DNA from: Aradus depressus | Taxonomy: Eukaryota > Arthropoda > Insecta > Hemiptera > Aradidae | Assembly (NCBI GenBank): GCA_963662175.1 | Contig: OY759221.1 | Location: forward strand, 186,001 to 250,000 | Reading direction: 5' to 3' | DNA length: 64,000 nucleotides | In this document: positions 20,971 to 31,898 of the stretch, piece by piece | Layout of the letters: every line of letters starts with the position of its first letter | How positions within the stretch are numbered: position 1 is the first letter of the stretch | Notes under the pieces: model-generated | Seen by the model: the letters and a program-made list of their open reading frames with translations, nothing else | Databases searched by the model: none | What the model was told of the DNA's origin: nothing | Made by a program: the position numbers and the translations under genes

Positions 20971-21930
20971 TTGAGACCCAAAACGACTTACGGCATCTAT
21001 TGCGAATCCCCAGTGAAAGTAGACATTGACACCGAAACTTACGACCAAATATTTAATAAAATATCTCAAATAATTCAATCTGAATACAAAACAGTCAGGG
21101 TTAAGAAATACAAAATAAAGCTCATAGATGTAGAAAAAGAAGACGATCAATTAGAGCTAACACAAAACTATCATGTCGGAAAAACATGTCACAGAGGTAG
21201 TCTAGAAACATACAACCAATTACGGAGACGATATTACTGGCCCAACATGAAGGACAAAATTACAGATTTTATAAATAAATGCGAGAATTGTAAAAAAAAC
21301 AAATACGATCGCAAACCCATCAAAAGCAAATTCCAACAAACCCCTACCCCGGATAGACCGTTCGAAGAATTGATGGTAGACACCCTTCATTGGAACGGAA
21401 AACATATTGTAACTTTACTGGACACCTTTTCTAAAAGAATTTTTGCAAAAATAGCTAAATCAGGAAATGCCACCGAAATAGTGAAAATATTAGAACTTTA
21501 CATAGAATACTACCCCACACCCGTTAGAATTAAAATGGATAACGGTCGCGAGTATAAAAATAATCTAGTAGAAAATTTCCTAAAATACAATGATATCGAA
21601 CCTTACTATGCGACACCCGTGCACTCGAATTCTTTAGGCCCCTTAAATCGAGCTCACTCTACTATTATCGAATTATTAAGAGCTTTAGGAGACGCACACC
21701 CAACGAAAGCGTTAGGGGAGAACCTAAGACTAGCCGTCATTGCTTACAATAATTCCCTAAATCAAAATCTAAAATTGACCTCAAATGAAATCACCTATGG
21801 AAATTATAACAACAAAACCCATCCTGAATTTATTCTGGAAACTCAAATAAATACATACCACGAAAAACTGCAAACAATACATTTGGCCATAAAAAACAAA
21901 ATTGACAAAGAAAAACAAGAACGTACTTAA
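20971..21930 (+). pseudogene. Pol, second part: integrase (element 1), truncated and active-site altered
   Basis: Contains the HHCC zinc finger (NYHVGKTCHRG, CENCKKNK) and the core D...D motifs (MVDTLHWNG and KMDNGREYK). The third catalytic acid is missing: the segment GPLNRAHST has Asn (codon 21646-21648) where the second copy has Glu. The frame is displaced from the upstream pol part. After QERT the element ends abruptly in Helitron sequence at about 21930, so the integrase tail, env and 3' LTR are lost. Confidence 0.85.
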
Positions 21931-23023
21931 GAACGCTTGTGACCACAGCTTGTATGTGCTTTGCAACGGCGGACCCCACAGCTAGTATGAAGTTGGAAAC
22001 GCTGGGCACCACAGCAACTCCACCATTGCAACCCCACCTCCCTTTCAAATTTTTGAGATGTCACATAGTGTATTTTTCTATTTCGCCTTTAAAAATATTA
22101 CATGTGAAATTCCATGACAATTGGATCATCCGTGACCGATCACTATCTTCATATTTAGGCCTACCCCCACTACCTTTCAAAATTTTGAGATGTCACATAG
22201 CATATTTTTCAATTTGCCATCTTAGAATACTACATATGAAATTCCATGACAATCCGATCATCCGTTAATGGCAGTACTATCTTTATAATTAGACCTACCC
22301 CCACAACCCTCCTCACGTTCACTATTTTGTGACGTCACACACCCAATTTTTTTTTTGGCGTTTAAGAATACTACATATGAAATTCCATGACAATCCGATC
22401 ATCTGATAATGACTTAGCACTATCTTTATATTTAGGCCTATCCCCACAACCCCCCCTCCCTTTCAAAATGTTGAGATGTCACATAACGTATTTTCTCAAT
22501 TTGCCCTCTAGGAATACTACATATGAAATTCCATGACAATCCGAGCATCCGTTAATGACAGAACTATCTTTATATTTAGGCTCCCCTTACAACCCTCCCT
22601 CCCGTTCAAAATTTAGGAACGCCACATAGCCTATTTTTTAACTATACTTTTAAGAATACTACATGTGAAATTTCATGATAATCCGACCATCCGTTAATGA
22701 CTTAGCACTATCTTTATATTTAGGCCCCCTTACAACCCCCCTACCGTTCAAAATTTATGGACGCCATATAGCCTATTTTTTAAATTGGCTTTTAAGAATA
22801 CTACATGTGAAATTTCATGATAATCCGTCCATCCGTTAATGCGCTAGAGCAATTTTTGTGTTTAGCCCCCCCCCCCCCCCCCCTCCAGTTGACCGCTAGG
22901 AACTCTCTTCATAAGAACCTTCCTCGGACTTCAACGAATATTTTTTTAAAAAAATTATCCGAATTGGTCCAGCCGTTCTCGAGTTTTGCTCTTAGCAAAA
23001 ATAGGTCATTTTTATTATATAGA
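21931..23023 (-). mobile_element. Helitron, 5' end intact
   Basis: The 5' terminus (minus strand) is TCTATATAATAAAAATGACC at 23023, followed by CAAAACTCGAGAACGGCTGG, a phrase seen next to many insect Helitron 5' ends. The interior holds two decayed 66-bp half units (21931-22016) and about seven diverged units of about 120 bp. It abuts the 3' end of another Helitron. The 3' end is not recognisable where it meets the retroelement. Non-autonomous. Confidence 0.65.
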
Positions 23024-24004
23024 CTAGCAGTAATACCCGGCGTTGCCCGGGGAACTTTGACTTTTTTCCTAATATCTCTCGTTCAAATCCTATTCAATTT
23101 TTCAACAGTAAATTCATGATGTTATAATTTTCAATTATTCATACGGAATAAGGCTTATAGTCCTTCAACGGCAGACATCCCAGCTAGTAACTTTTTAGGA
23201 CCCCTGGGCACCATAGCTAGTACGCGCGATTCAACGGCGGAAACCACAGCTAGTGAATGCTTAGAGTCACTGGACGTTCTAGCCAGTGCGTACTTGAGAA
23301 CGCTTGTGACCACAAATGTGCGGATCCCACAGCCGCTGTGCGGACGCCACAGCTAGTACGTAGTTAGAAACGCTGGGCATCACAGCTAGTATGTACCTTG
23401 CAATTGCGGACCCCACAGCTAGAACGTAGTTAGGAACGCTAGGCACCACAGCTAGTACGTAGTTACTACTACTACTTGTGAAATTTCATGAGAATCCGAT
23501 TACCTTTAATGAGTCAGTATTATTTTTATGCTTAGCGCGCCCCCCCCCCCCCCCCTCCTTCCCGTTCAAATTTTTTTAGATGTCACATTGTGTATTTTTC
23601 TATTTCGCCTTTAAAAATACTACATGTGAAATTCCATGAGAATCCGACCATCAGTAATGACCGATCACTATCTTCGAATTTAAGCCTACTCCCACAACCC
23701 CCCTTCCGTTCACAATTTTGCGCTAAAACTATTTTTATGCTTAGCCCCCATTGCAACCTCATCTCCCGTTCAAATTTTTGAGATGTCACATAGTGTATTT
23801 TTCTATTTCACCTTTAAAAATACTACATGTGAAATTCCATGACAATTCGATCATCTGTTAATGTCCGATCACTATCTTTATATTTAGGCCTACCCCCACA
23901 ACTCCCCTCACGTTCACGTTTTTGTGACGTCACACACCCTATTTTTTTATTTGGCCTTTAAGAATACTACATATGAAATTTCTTGACAATCCGACCATTA
24001 ATTA
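23024..24004 (-). mobile_element. Helitron, 3' end intact, 5' end lost
   Basis: The 3' terminus (minus strand) is the GCAACGCCGGGTATTACTG hairpin region plus CTAG at 23024-23027, and the next base is the T of the neighbouring Helitron. The interior has decayed 66-bp units (23160-23460) and units of about 120 bp. The right side is cut at about 24004 by the 3' end of a LINE. Confidence 0.65.
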
Positions 24005-26359
24005 ATAAATTCGCAACCGCTGTTGCCATTTCTCCACTATCCATTGCTGGACTATGTCCCCGCAACGCTCCGGTCTGGACTGTCCGCGCATCTCTTCCTC
24101 CAGGGCTAGACGTAAAGGCTCATCTATATCTACTCCTAAAGGCAAATTGCGTCCACAATAGTACGAGGCGATAGCCCCGTCCAAGACTAAGTTTATGGGC
24201 GGAGCTCCTGCCAGCACCTGTAGCGCAGCCGTAGAGACAGTACGATAGGCCTTTCTAACCCTTAAAAGGGCTGCTCTCTGGGCTTGCACAAGGATCACGC
24301 GTCGCCGCTTCGTGGGACGATGCCACCACCCAGCAGCGGCGTACCTTGCTACAACCTCGAATACTCCAGTGTAGATGATTCTACACGCAGAGTAGCCGAG
24401 GCCCCACGTCGCGCGGGGGTAGGCAGCTCTGAGCGTTGAAAGTGGCGGTAGTCCTTTCTTTAGTGGCAACAACGTGGGACGTCACGTTGAGGCCCGGCCC
24501 GATCCGCACTCCGAGATAAGTGACCGTTGCCGGGCTCTCAATGCGGCGTCCGTGGATTTTGATTACCAGGGGGTGTCGGGCGTCGGTTCTCCCTCTCATC
24601 AGCAAAGCCGAGGTCTTGCTAGGAGAGAGAGCCAGTTTGTTGGCGCAGCACCAGTTGTCGATATCGTCAATGGCGGCTTGGGCGCGAAGGGTTAGAGCAG
24701 CTCGACTATCAGCGTGCACTGTAACAACGAGGTCGTCGACGTAGGCGATTGCCTTATATCCACGGCCCTCGAGATCACGGAGCAGTCCGTCAAAGAGTAT
24801 GGCCCAAAGTATCGGTCCGAGGACCGAGCCCTGAGGACAGCTTCTAGTGACGTCCACTGTAGTGCTAGCGTATAGCTGACTCATGGTCGCAGATCGATCG
24901 CTGAGGAAGCTGGATATCAACCCAAACACATTCCCGGGCAGTGCCACAGCCCGCAGTCGCGTGAGGATGGCAGGCCACCAGGCGCAGTCGAAGGCCGACG
25001 CGATGTCAAAGAAGACACACAGGGCATATTTCCTACGGTCATTCCCCACATCCGCCCTCAGCATCATCAACTCGTTTTCGGCGGACCTGCCCCTCAAGCC
25101 ACCGAACTGCCTGTGGGATACAAAAGCATGTACCTGGGCCCGAATTCCATTGAAGATAAGAGTCTCCAATACTTTACCGAACACGGGGAGCAGGCTGATT
25201 GGTCTGTGGCTCCCTGCTCGTTTCCAACACGAGTGCTCGTTTCCAAGTCCTAGGGAAGTGGCCCCTCCTAAGGCAGGAGTTATACAGTAGTAAGAGATCC
25301 GACTTGATGGTCGGGAATGCTTTCTTGATTATAGCGGCGTCTATGAGATCGCTCCCAGGGGCGCCGCCACTCTTCTGCCTCCCAACCGCCAAACTCAGGT
25401 CAATCTCGTCCCAATCGTGCGTTCCCCGTATCTGGCCAAGTACGGGCAGCGTTCCTGATGTCTCGTTGGCTGGGTAAATCCTCCGCCGGGTCGTCCTCCG
25501 GGAACGCCTCCCTCAAGTACATCCCGCCAGCCTCCTCCAGGGACATGGCATACTGGTTGCCAACCCTGATGGAGGCCACCGGGGCGACCGGCCTTAGCCT
25601 CCCGGCGACGACACGGTAAGGGATTCCCCACTGGTTTTTGCTGCCCTCGTCTTCAACAAACCTCCTCCAGCTCTCCTTCTTCGCGGCCTCGACTCTTCTC
25701 CCATAAGCCTTGCTAAGCTTCCGGTACTCCTCCCTCCGGTATTATCCTCTGGAGTGGGTTTTGGTTTTGGCATCGCTGACACCCCCTCCTGGCACGATAC
25801 ACAGCCTTCTTGGCGAGGGTAAGGTCCTCACCCCACCAGGGTACCTTCCTGATCCGGTTTACCTTCTTGGGGATGGTCTCATCGGCTGCTCGAAGAAGTA
25901 TACTACTGAGCCTGCCGACCCCATCCTCAATCTGGTCAACCGGTTCAGGACTCCTGAGACCCTCCCACTGATCGTCGCAGGAGTAGGCGGCAACGGCGGT
26001 CACGAAAGTGTCGGAGATGGCCTTGCGGGTAGCAAAGCGCGGGTCTCTAGGCCTGACTGCGGGAAGATGGGCGTCAAAGAGCAGAACATCCAGTACACTA
26101 TGGTCGCTAGATGTGATCTCTCGGACGCTCCAGCTGCCCACAGCCCGGAATAGTCCGCTCGACACCAGCGTGATGTCAACATGAGACACTCCATTGGAAC
26201 CGTGGAATGTGGGCGGAGAAAGTGGGTCATTGACTATGCACAGGTCATGGCGGGCGATCAAATCCAATAGCCTGTCGCCCCGGCGGTCGGTGCGAACCGA
26301 TCCCCAGGAGACTGACCAGGAGTTGACGTCCGCCAGAACTATGACATTGCGCCAGGTGG
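24005..26359 (-). pseudogene. R1-type LINE ORF2: endonuclease plus RT, frameshifted
   Basis: Right to left: the C-terminal half of an APE-type endonuclease (about 25900-26350; DLIARHDLCIVND, SHVDITLVS, ITSSDHSVL), a linker with PWWGEDLTLAKKAVYRARR, then RT (25392-24381) with FFDIASAFDCAWWP, CPQGSVLGPILW, AYVDDLVV and TYLGVRI, then a C-terminal domain (24472-24002). Frames change near 25700, 25390, 25180 and 24430. The block is clearly GC-richer than its surroundings. The 5' side is cut inside the endonuclease at about 26359, and no poly(A) is seen at the 3' end. A shorter relative lies at 32338-32630. Best fit is the R1/LOA/Jockey group. Confidence 0.85.
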
Positions 26360-26436
26360 CATGTGTTCCCTGTATCTTATGTTAAAGATCCTTCCTGTGT
26401 GTCCAATGTAGCATTGCAATCATTGCATGGAATACT
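26360..26436 (-). pseudogene. Penelope-like element GIY-YIG endonuclease remnant
   Basis: The minus strand encodes SIPCNDCN, then, one base out of frame, YIGHTGRIFNIRYREHM. The pattern C-x2-C...YIG.TGR....R..EH is the signature of the GIY-YIG endonuclease at the C-terminus of Penelope-like retroelements. It abuts the truncated LINE at 26359. It gives a protein-level trace of the family whose termini appear as palindromes at 10342 and 36653. Confidence 0.65.
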
Positions 26437-26774
26437 AAGTATATACCCCACTTCTCTCCAATTTCCAATTTTTTTTTTTTTTTGACTCGTTCTAAGTTTT
26501 TATTCAGTAGTATTCACAATGAACTTCCACAAGATCTCTGGCGAAAACATCTCTAATCCAATAAGCATTGTTTTTTATGTACATAATTTTATTTTGTTTT
26601 TGACTTCACTGATGCCTTTTGCGTATTGTTATCAGTCGATTAATGTGGTCACTTTGTCAGGGTCCCAAAGTGATCACATTAAGCGGCGTGCACTGTAGTT
26701 ATAATTTTCAGTAGTGTTTAATAATTTTTTTGATTGTATGCTTAGGTAGTTAATTGAACTATTTATATAGTAGT
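26437..26774. other. AT-rich stretch with a poly(T) run and a pogo-like end
   Basis: Holds a T-run at about 26466-26483, a hairpin TTAATGTGGTCACTTTG / CAAAGTGATCACATTAA (about 26639-26682, one mismatch) and the terminal repeat at 26678. No gene. Confidence 0.45.
26678..26695 (-). mobile_element. Orphan right TIR, pogo/Tigger-like
   Basis: ATTAAGCGGCGTGCACTG followed by TA is the exact reverse complement of the end at 5349-5366. The adjoining hairpin (26639-26682) probably belongs to the same element. No left end is present. Confidence 0.5.
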
Positions 26775-27064
26775 CAGAAGGCAGCGGTAGCGTTCTTGCC
26801 TTCTGAACTCACGATCGCGGATGCGAAATCCGGCCGAGAACTTTAGGTTTTTCGATCTGGAAGGTGAAGAAACCTTGAGTACGCCGTCCTATGGATGGGA
26901 CGTTAAGCGATGGGCCCAAGCTTGTACGATATCAGGTACTCGTTAAAGACCCCTTCCCAATAAACGGTGAATAAACCAGGGTCGGCAAAATTTAGGACTC
27001 CCATTGTAGCGTTGGGCTCATGTCCACCAGAGCGCTCTGGTAATAGGCGATATGACCTCGTAGT
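26775..27064 (+). repeat. tRNA-derived SINE, copy 1
   Basis: The degenerate tRNA-like head (GGTAGCGTTCTTGCCTTCTG, then B-box-like GGATGCGAAATCC) is followed by the family body GCCGTCC...GGGACGTTAAGCGATG, GTCAGG/ATCAGGTACTCGTTAAAGACC, GGGCTCATGTCCACCAGAG and GATATGACCTCGTAG. The 3' tail runs without a break into a 21-copy tandem array. Confidence 0.75.
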
Positions 27065-28031
27065 TAAAGCCCGGGTCTGTGCCACAATAACTAACTGTAG
27101 TAGCCATGCCTAAAGCCAGGGTCTGTGTCACAAGAACTAACTGTAGTAGCCATGCCTAAAGCCCGGGTCTGTGTCACAATAATTAACTATAGTAGCCATG
27201 CCTAAAGCCCGGGTCTGTGTCACAATAATTAACTATAGTAGCCATGCCTAAAGCCCGAGTCTGTGTCACAATAACTAACTATAGTAGCCATGCCTAAAGC
27301 CCGGGTCTGTGTCACAATAACTAACTATAGTAGCCATGCCTAAAGCCCGAGTCTGTGTCACAATAACTAACTATAGTAGCCATGCCTAAAGCCCGGGTCT
27401 GTGTCACAATAACTAACTATAGCAGCCATGCCTAAAGCCCGGGTCTGTGTCACAATAACTAACTATAGTAGCCATGCCTAAAGCCCGAGTCTGTGTCACA
27501 ATAATTAACTATAGTAGCCATGCCTAAAGCCCGGGTCTGTGTCACAATAATTAACTAAAGTAGCCATGCCTAAAGCCCGAGTCTGTGTCACAATAACTAA
27601 CTATAGTAGCCATGCCTAAAGGCCGGGTCTGTGTCACAATAACTAACTATAGTAGCCATGCCTAAAGCCCGAGTCTGTGTCACAATAACTAACTATAGTA
27701 GCCATGCCTAAAGCCCGGGTCTGTGTCACAATAACTAACTATAGCAGCCATGCTTAAAGCCCGGGTCTGTGTCACAATAACTAACTATAGTAGCCATGCC
27801 TAAAGCCCGGGTCTGTGTCACAATAACTAACTATAGTAGCCATGCCTAAAGCCCGAGTCTGTGTCACAATAACTAACTATAGTAGCCATGCCTAAAGCCC
27901 GGGTCTGTGTCACAATAACTAACTATAGTAGCCATGCCTAAAGCCCGGGTCTGTGTCACAATAACTAACTATAGTAGCCATGCCTAAAGCCCGGGTCTGT
28001 GTCACAATAACTAACTATAGTAGCCATGCCT
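27065..28031 (+). repeat. 46-bp minisatellite, about 21 units, grown from a SINE tail
   Basis: The unit is TAAAGCCCGGGTCTGTGTCA then CAATAACTAACTATAGTAGC then CATGCC. The first unit is the normal 3' tail of the SINE (compare AAAGCCCGGGCATGAGTCAG at about 36264). Units alternate CCCGGG and CCCGAG, and the variant AGCAGCC recurs seven units apart (units 8 and 15), indicating a block duplication of about 322 bp. No coding capacity. Confidence 0.9.
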
Positions 28032-28448
28032 AAACTCATTCAATATGTCGCTAGGTCTTGAAGGAATATCTCTGATCGACCACCTCCTCTATCACATAAA
28101 TGACAATATTTGACAAAATGAACATTTTGTTAGATAATTTTGAAAATAAGTTGAAATTTTCAATAATTTGAGGCCATAGAAGAGGGGTCACCTAGCGCCC
28201 GTTTGGTATGCAGTAAATTGCAGGTGGTGGGTGGCCTAGATTGATAATTTGTAAAGGTGTTGTATATATTTTGTGAATATCTTTAGGATTATCAAATAAT
28301 TGACTTTCAATAATTCAGGAATTATTGAAGTGTGTCACTTACCCGACCTTCTCGACTTGAAAAAAAAAATTCGGTCATCCCAGGTTTTATGTTTTAATTG
28401 TATGATTCTGGTGACTTAGAGACAATTTGGGCAGTTGGAAGAGTGAGT
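28032..28448. other. Unannotated unique-looking sequence
   Basis: AT-rich, no reading frame of note. The short inverted repeat TCAATAATTCA/GGAATTATTGA lies at about 28308-28331. Confidence 0.4.
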
Positions 28449-28572
28449 CATTACCCAGCCCGCTCGGGGTTTCCCATTACCCAGCCCGCTCGGGGTTTCC
28501 CATTACCCCGCCCGCTCGGGGTTTCCCATTACCCAGCCCGTTCGGGGTTTCCCATTACCCAGCCCGCTCGGG
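28449..28572 (+). repeat. 26-bp minisatellite, about 4.7 units
   Basis: The unit is CATTACCCAGCCCGCTCGGG then GTTTCC. It creates a short spurious reading frame. Confidence 0.85.
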
Positions 28573-28871
28573 TATATAGTTATATTAAATAGCCCATATA
28601 GTTTGGTCCTTCTTCAAATCTGACAAAATTGACAATTCTTTCGTAGGAAGGACCGTTTTCGCATAAATCAAGCACGCGTCTTCTCTAAAAAATATGATTT
28701 CAAATAAAATAAAAACCCGATTATGAAAACAGAAAACAAGATATCTCTTTGACCTAGAACCACTGAAGTGTGAGAAACATCTTCAGATATATTTTGGCTT
28801 TTCAAGTATATAAGCCATTCTGCTGTAAGGGATTGCCCAGAAACTACTTATAAAGATTACCGGAAAGTTGC
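28573..28871. other. Unannotated sequence between two minisatellites
   Basis: No gene, element end or notable repeat was recognised. Confidence 0.4.
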
Positions 28872-29706
28872 AGCTATCTTGCCTACTAAACAAGTATTCT
28901 CTGTTTTCTCCGTTCTCCCTCCCTATCCGGCTCTACACTCCAGTTATCTTGCCTACTAAACAAGTATTCTTTGTGTTCCCCATTTTCCCTCCCTATCCGG
29001 CTCTACACTCCAGTTATCTTGCCTACTAAACAAGTATTCTCTGTTTTCCCCGTTTTCCCTCTCTATCCGGCATATCTACACTCCAGTTATCTTGCCTACT
29101 AAACAAGTATTCTCTGTTTTACCCGTTCTCCCTCCCTATCCGGCTCTACACTCCAGTTATCTTGCCTACTAAGCAAGTATTCTCTGTTTTCCCCGTTTTC
29201 CCTCCCTATCCGGCATATATACACTCCAGTTATCTTGCCTACTAAACAAGTATTCTCTGTTTTCTCCGTTCTGCCTCCCTATCCGGCTCTACACTCCAGT
29301 TATCTTGCCTACTAAACAAGTATTCTCTGTTTTACCCGTTCTCCCTCCCTATCCGGCTCTACACTCCAGTTATCTTGCCTACTAAGCAAGTATTCTCTGT
29401 TTTCCCCGTTTTCCCTCCCTATCCGGCATATATACACTCCAGTTATCTTGCCTACTAAACAAGTATTCTCTGTTTTCTCCGTTCTCCCTCCCTATCCGGC
29501 TCTACACTCCAGTTATCTTGCCTACTAAACAAGTATTCTCTGTTTTCTCCGTTCTGCCTCCCTATCCGGCTCTACACTCCAGTATCTTGCCTACTAAACA
29601 AGTATTCACTGTTTTCCCTGTTCTCCCTCCCTATCCGGCTCTACACTCCAGTTATCTTGCCTACTAAACAAGTATTCACTGTTTTCCCTGTTCTCCCTCC
29701 CTATCC
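28872..29706 (+). repeat. About 71-bp pyrimidine-rich minisatellite, 12 units
   Basis: Each unit starts TATCTTGCCTACTAAACAAG, continues TATTCTCTGTTTTCTCCGTT and ends TCCCTATCCGGCTCTACACT. Variants GGCTCT and GGCATATAT recur in a three-unit order (units 4-6 against 7-9), a sign of block duplication. The + strand is strongly C/T rich. Confidence 0.85.
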
Positions 29707-31779
29707 TCAAAAAACTACTCAAACAGCTTTTCCTGAATGCTCCATTCGTCCTTTGTTCCGTCCCTCACCGATAAAAGTCATACACTATGTTCCTTCTCAC
29801 TTCTGTTGTAGTCCCATTTGTTCATATTTATCAGTATTAGATTACTTAAAATTTCATACTCATAAATATTTGATTATTATATATATATTTTTTACAACAG
29901 ATGTTAATTATTTTTATTTTTGTTTTATAATTCTACATTTATTTTCATTATTTATTTAATCAATTTTTTTTCTCTTTTCATTTGATATAACGAGAATATT
30001 CCTTATTGAAGTGAAACTTCTTTAGCGAGACTTGTGAATCGGTATTACTTCGACATAAAAAAACAAACAAGAAACACTAATTTTTGTTATTTTTTAAATT
30101 ATTATATGATTATTGTTCCAATTTTCTAATTATTGATGTTTAATTACTATTCAGACTTTGTCTTCTTGGATGAGTTAGCCGACAGATAAAATATTTTATT
30201 ATTTTTATTTTTGTTAATATTGAATGGCATAATAAAAAATAATAATATTTATAGGAACTGCAGATTTCTCGTGTTTTTTATGTTATATAATTCTTTTTAC
30301 TGGTTCCATAAATGCTTTGAAGTCCCTTCGGACGAGCAAGCCCATCTATAGAGTTTTACCATGTGATTATTCGGTTTAATTATATTTTTAATCATAATTT
30401 TGTGAAAATAATACCCTTTAGGAATTAGCTCAGCTATGGTATACCAACATTTCATTTATATTTTAATTTTGACGTGATAACGTCTATTCGCTCGTTAAGC
30501 ACAGTGATAGCCGGTCAAACTTTCTTGTGTTACAAAATACCGACAGATTTCAATCGCTAATAACTACGAGACTAATAATGCGATAACAACGGTTGAGGTC
30601 ACAATGGATAGAGCATGTCTGTACGTGTTTGTTTTGCCTGTGACGTTATCGGGCTAGTGTGGGCGCCGGCGGATGATTGTTGCGAATTAGCGTTGTGTAA
30701 AATTAGAAATTAGTGTAGCGTTATAACGCGTTTAGATTTACAGATTTTTACATATTATGTAAAAATCTGTTTTAATTCGAAAATTGCAAACAAATTAAAG
30801 ATGTCGTCTCATATGAGTCGTAAATATGCGCGGAATTATACAAAACGCAAATCAGAGGAAAGCTCGCATCAAAAGGAATTTAAAAAACCTAAAAAGTCTA
30901 GTGCCGAGCAAATGCAAGAGCTATCGAAAAGAAAATGAAAAAACTTGTGATTTATCTATTCTGTAACCATACTACTCTGTATAACCATTGTATTAAAGAG
31001 ATTGATAATTAAATTACATATTAATACGAAACACTTGTTATGATTTTATCCCGAAGTTTTCACGGAAAATCTACGGCGTGGACCTTGACTACGCCTTAAT
31101 TTTTTATTTTAGGTAAGCTACTTTGCCTATCTCGGGCGGGTCATCAGGGTGGAATATTAGTTTTATTTAAATAGAAACATTTATTTTAGGAAAAATAAAG
31201 AAAAACAAATTAATTATTGATAATAAAACAAAACAAATTGATTCAGCCAATTATGTAATGTGGTATGATAAAATCATTATAGGAAAAACATATTTTTTCC
31301 TACTGGGTAATAATTCTGTCACCAAGATGACGTGAACTTCAATCCTATAATATTTCAAATAATAATTACTTTCCAATTTATCCACTTAAAATAAAATTAA
31401 CTTTAGTTGTAGATTAGGGACTCGCGTTGCACGCCAAATATTTGTTAAAAATGCCCAATATTCGACATTTAAAGACACAACAAAATTCGAAATCCGACTG
31501 ATGAAAAAGCTTGTGTTTAAAGACGATAGCTACCGATGTAATGAATATATCGCCATGAAATGTTGTTCTGTTATAATTTCTCATTCACTGTTTCCTAGAT
31601 CTCTGCTTTGTACTTTCAAATAAACCTATTATATTTTTCACCTATGCTTGTGACTTTCTGTTCACGATTCCAATTCCACGTGTATCGACATATTTCACTA
31701 ATCCCACAAATGTGTTTAAGTAAATCGTTAAGAAAGAATGTGTAATGCGTGATCACTGATGGATGTGAATGTGTTGTAG
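29707..31779. other. Region 5' of the IDH exons, mostly unannotated
   Basis: AT-rich, with no clear transposon. It may hold the upstream IDH intron and perhaps first exon(s), but no mitochondrial targeting exon could be identified. A phrase CAGTGATAGCCGGTCAAAC at 30503 resembles a hAT-type end but has no partner. A short basic frame lies at 30801. Confidence 0.35.
30801..30938 (+). CDS. Hypothetical 45-residue basic peptide
   Basis: ATG at 30801, stop TGA at 30936-30938. The product is rich in Lys, Arg, Ser and Glu (begins MSSHMSRKYARNYTKRKS, ends SAEQMQELSKRK), followed by ATTAAA at about 30991. It loosely recalls the basic N-terminus of ZMYM/hAT-type transposases but matches no family I can name. 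It could equally be chance. Confidence 0.25.
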   Translation: MSSHMSRKYARNYTKRKSEESSHQKEFKKPKKSSAEQMQELSKRK

Positions 31780-31898
31780 ACTCAGGTGCGGGACAGCGGA
31801 TCGCCGTGGAGCGGCCTGTCGTGGACATGGATGGAGACGAGATGACCAGAATCATTTGGACGAACATCAAGGACAACCTCATCCTACCCCATCTCAAG
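31780..31898 (+). CDS. NADP-dependent isocitrate dehydrogenase, exon a (mitochondrial IDH2-like)
   Basis: Encodes the start of the mature enzyme: [20 protein letters not shown], then [18 protein letters not shown] is the family signature near the nucleotide-binding site. IDH converts isocitrate and NADP+ to 2-oxoglutarate, CO2 and NADPH. The donor AAG|GTCAAG at 31899 is in phase 0. The acceptor is ambiguous: TGTAG ends at 31779 and CTCAG at 31785, six bases apart and in the same phase, so the exon starts at 31780 or 31786. Details such as KYFDLGLP in the next exon resemble the mitochondrial more than the cytosolic paralog. The targeting-peptide exon was not found. Confidence 0.9.

Noticed and set aside
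24474..25290. Plus-strand frames in the GC-rich block
   Set aside because: Antisense shadows of the minus-strand LINE RT, which has clear RT motifs.
27065..28031. CRISPR-like regular repeat array
   Set aside because: Units are tandem with no unique spacers, continue a SINE tail, and the genome is eukaryotic.
30503..30525. hAT element end (CAGTGATAGCCGGTC)
   Set aside because: No inverted partner and no 8-bp duplication could be found; left as a remark only.
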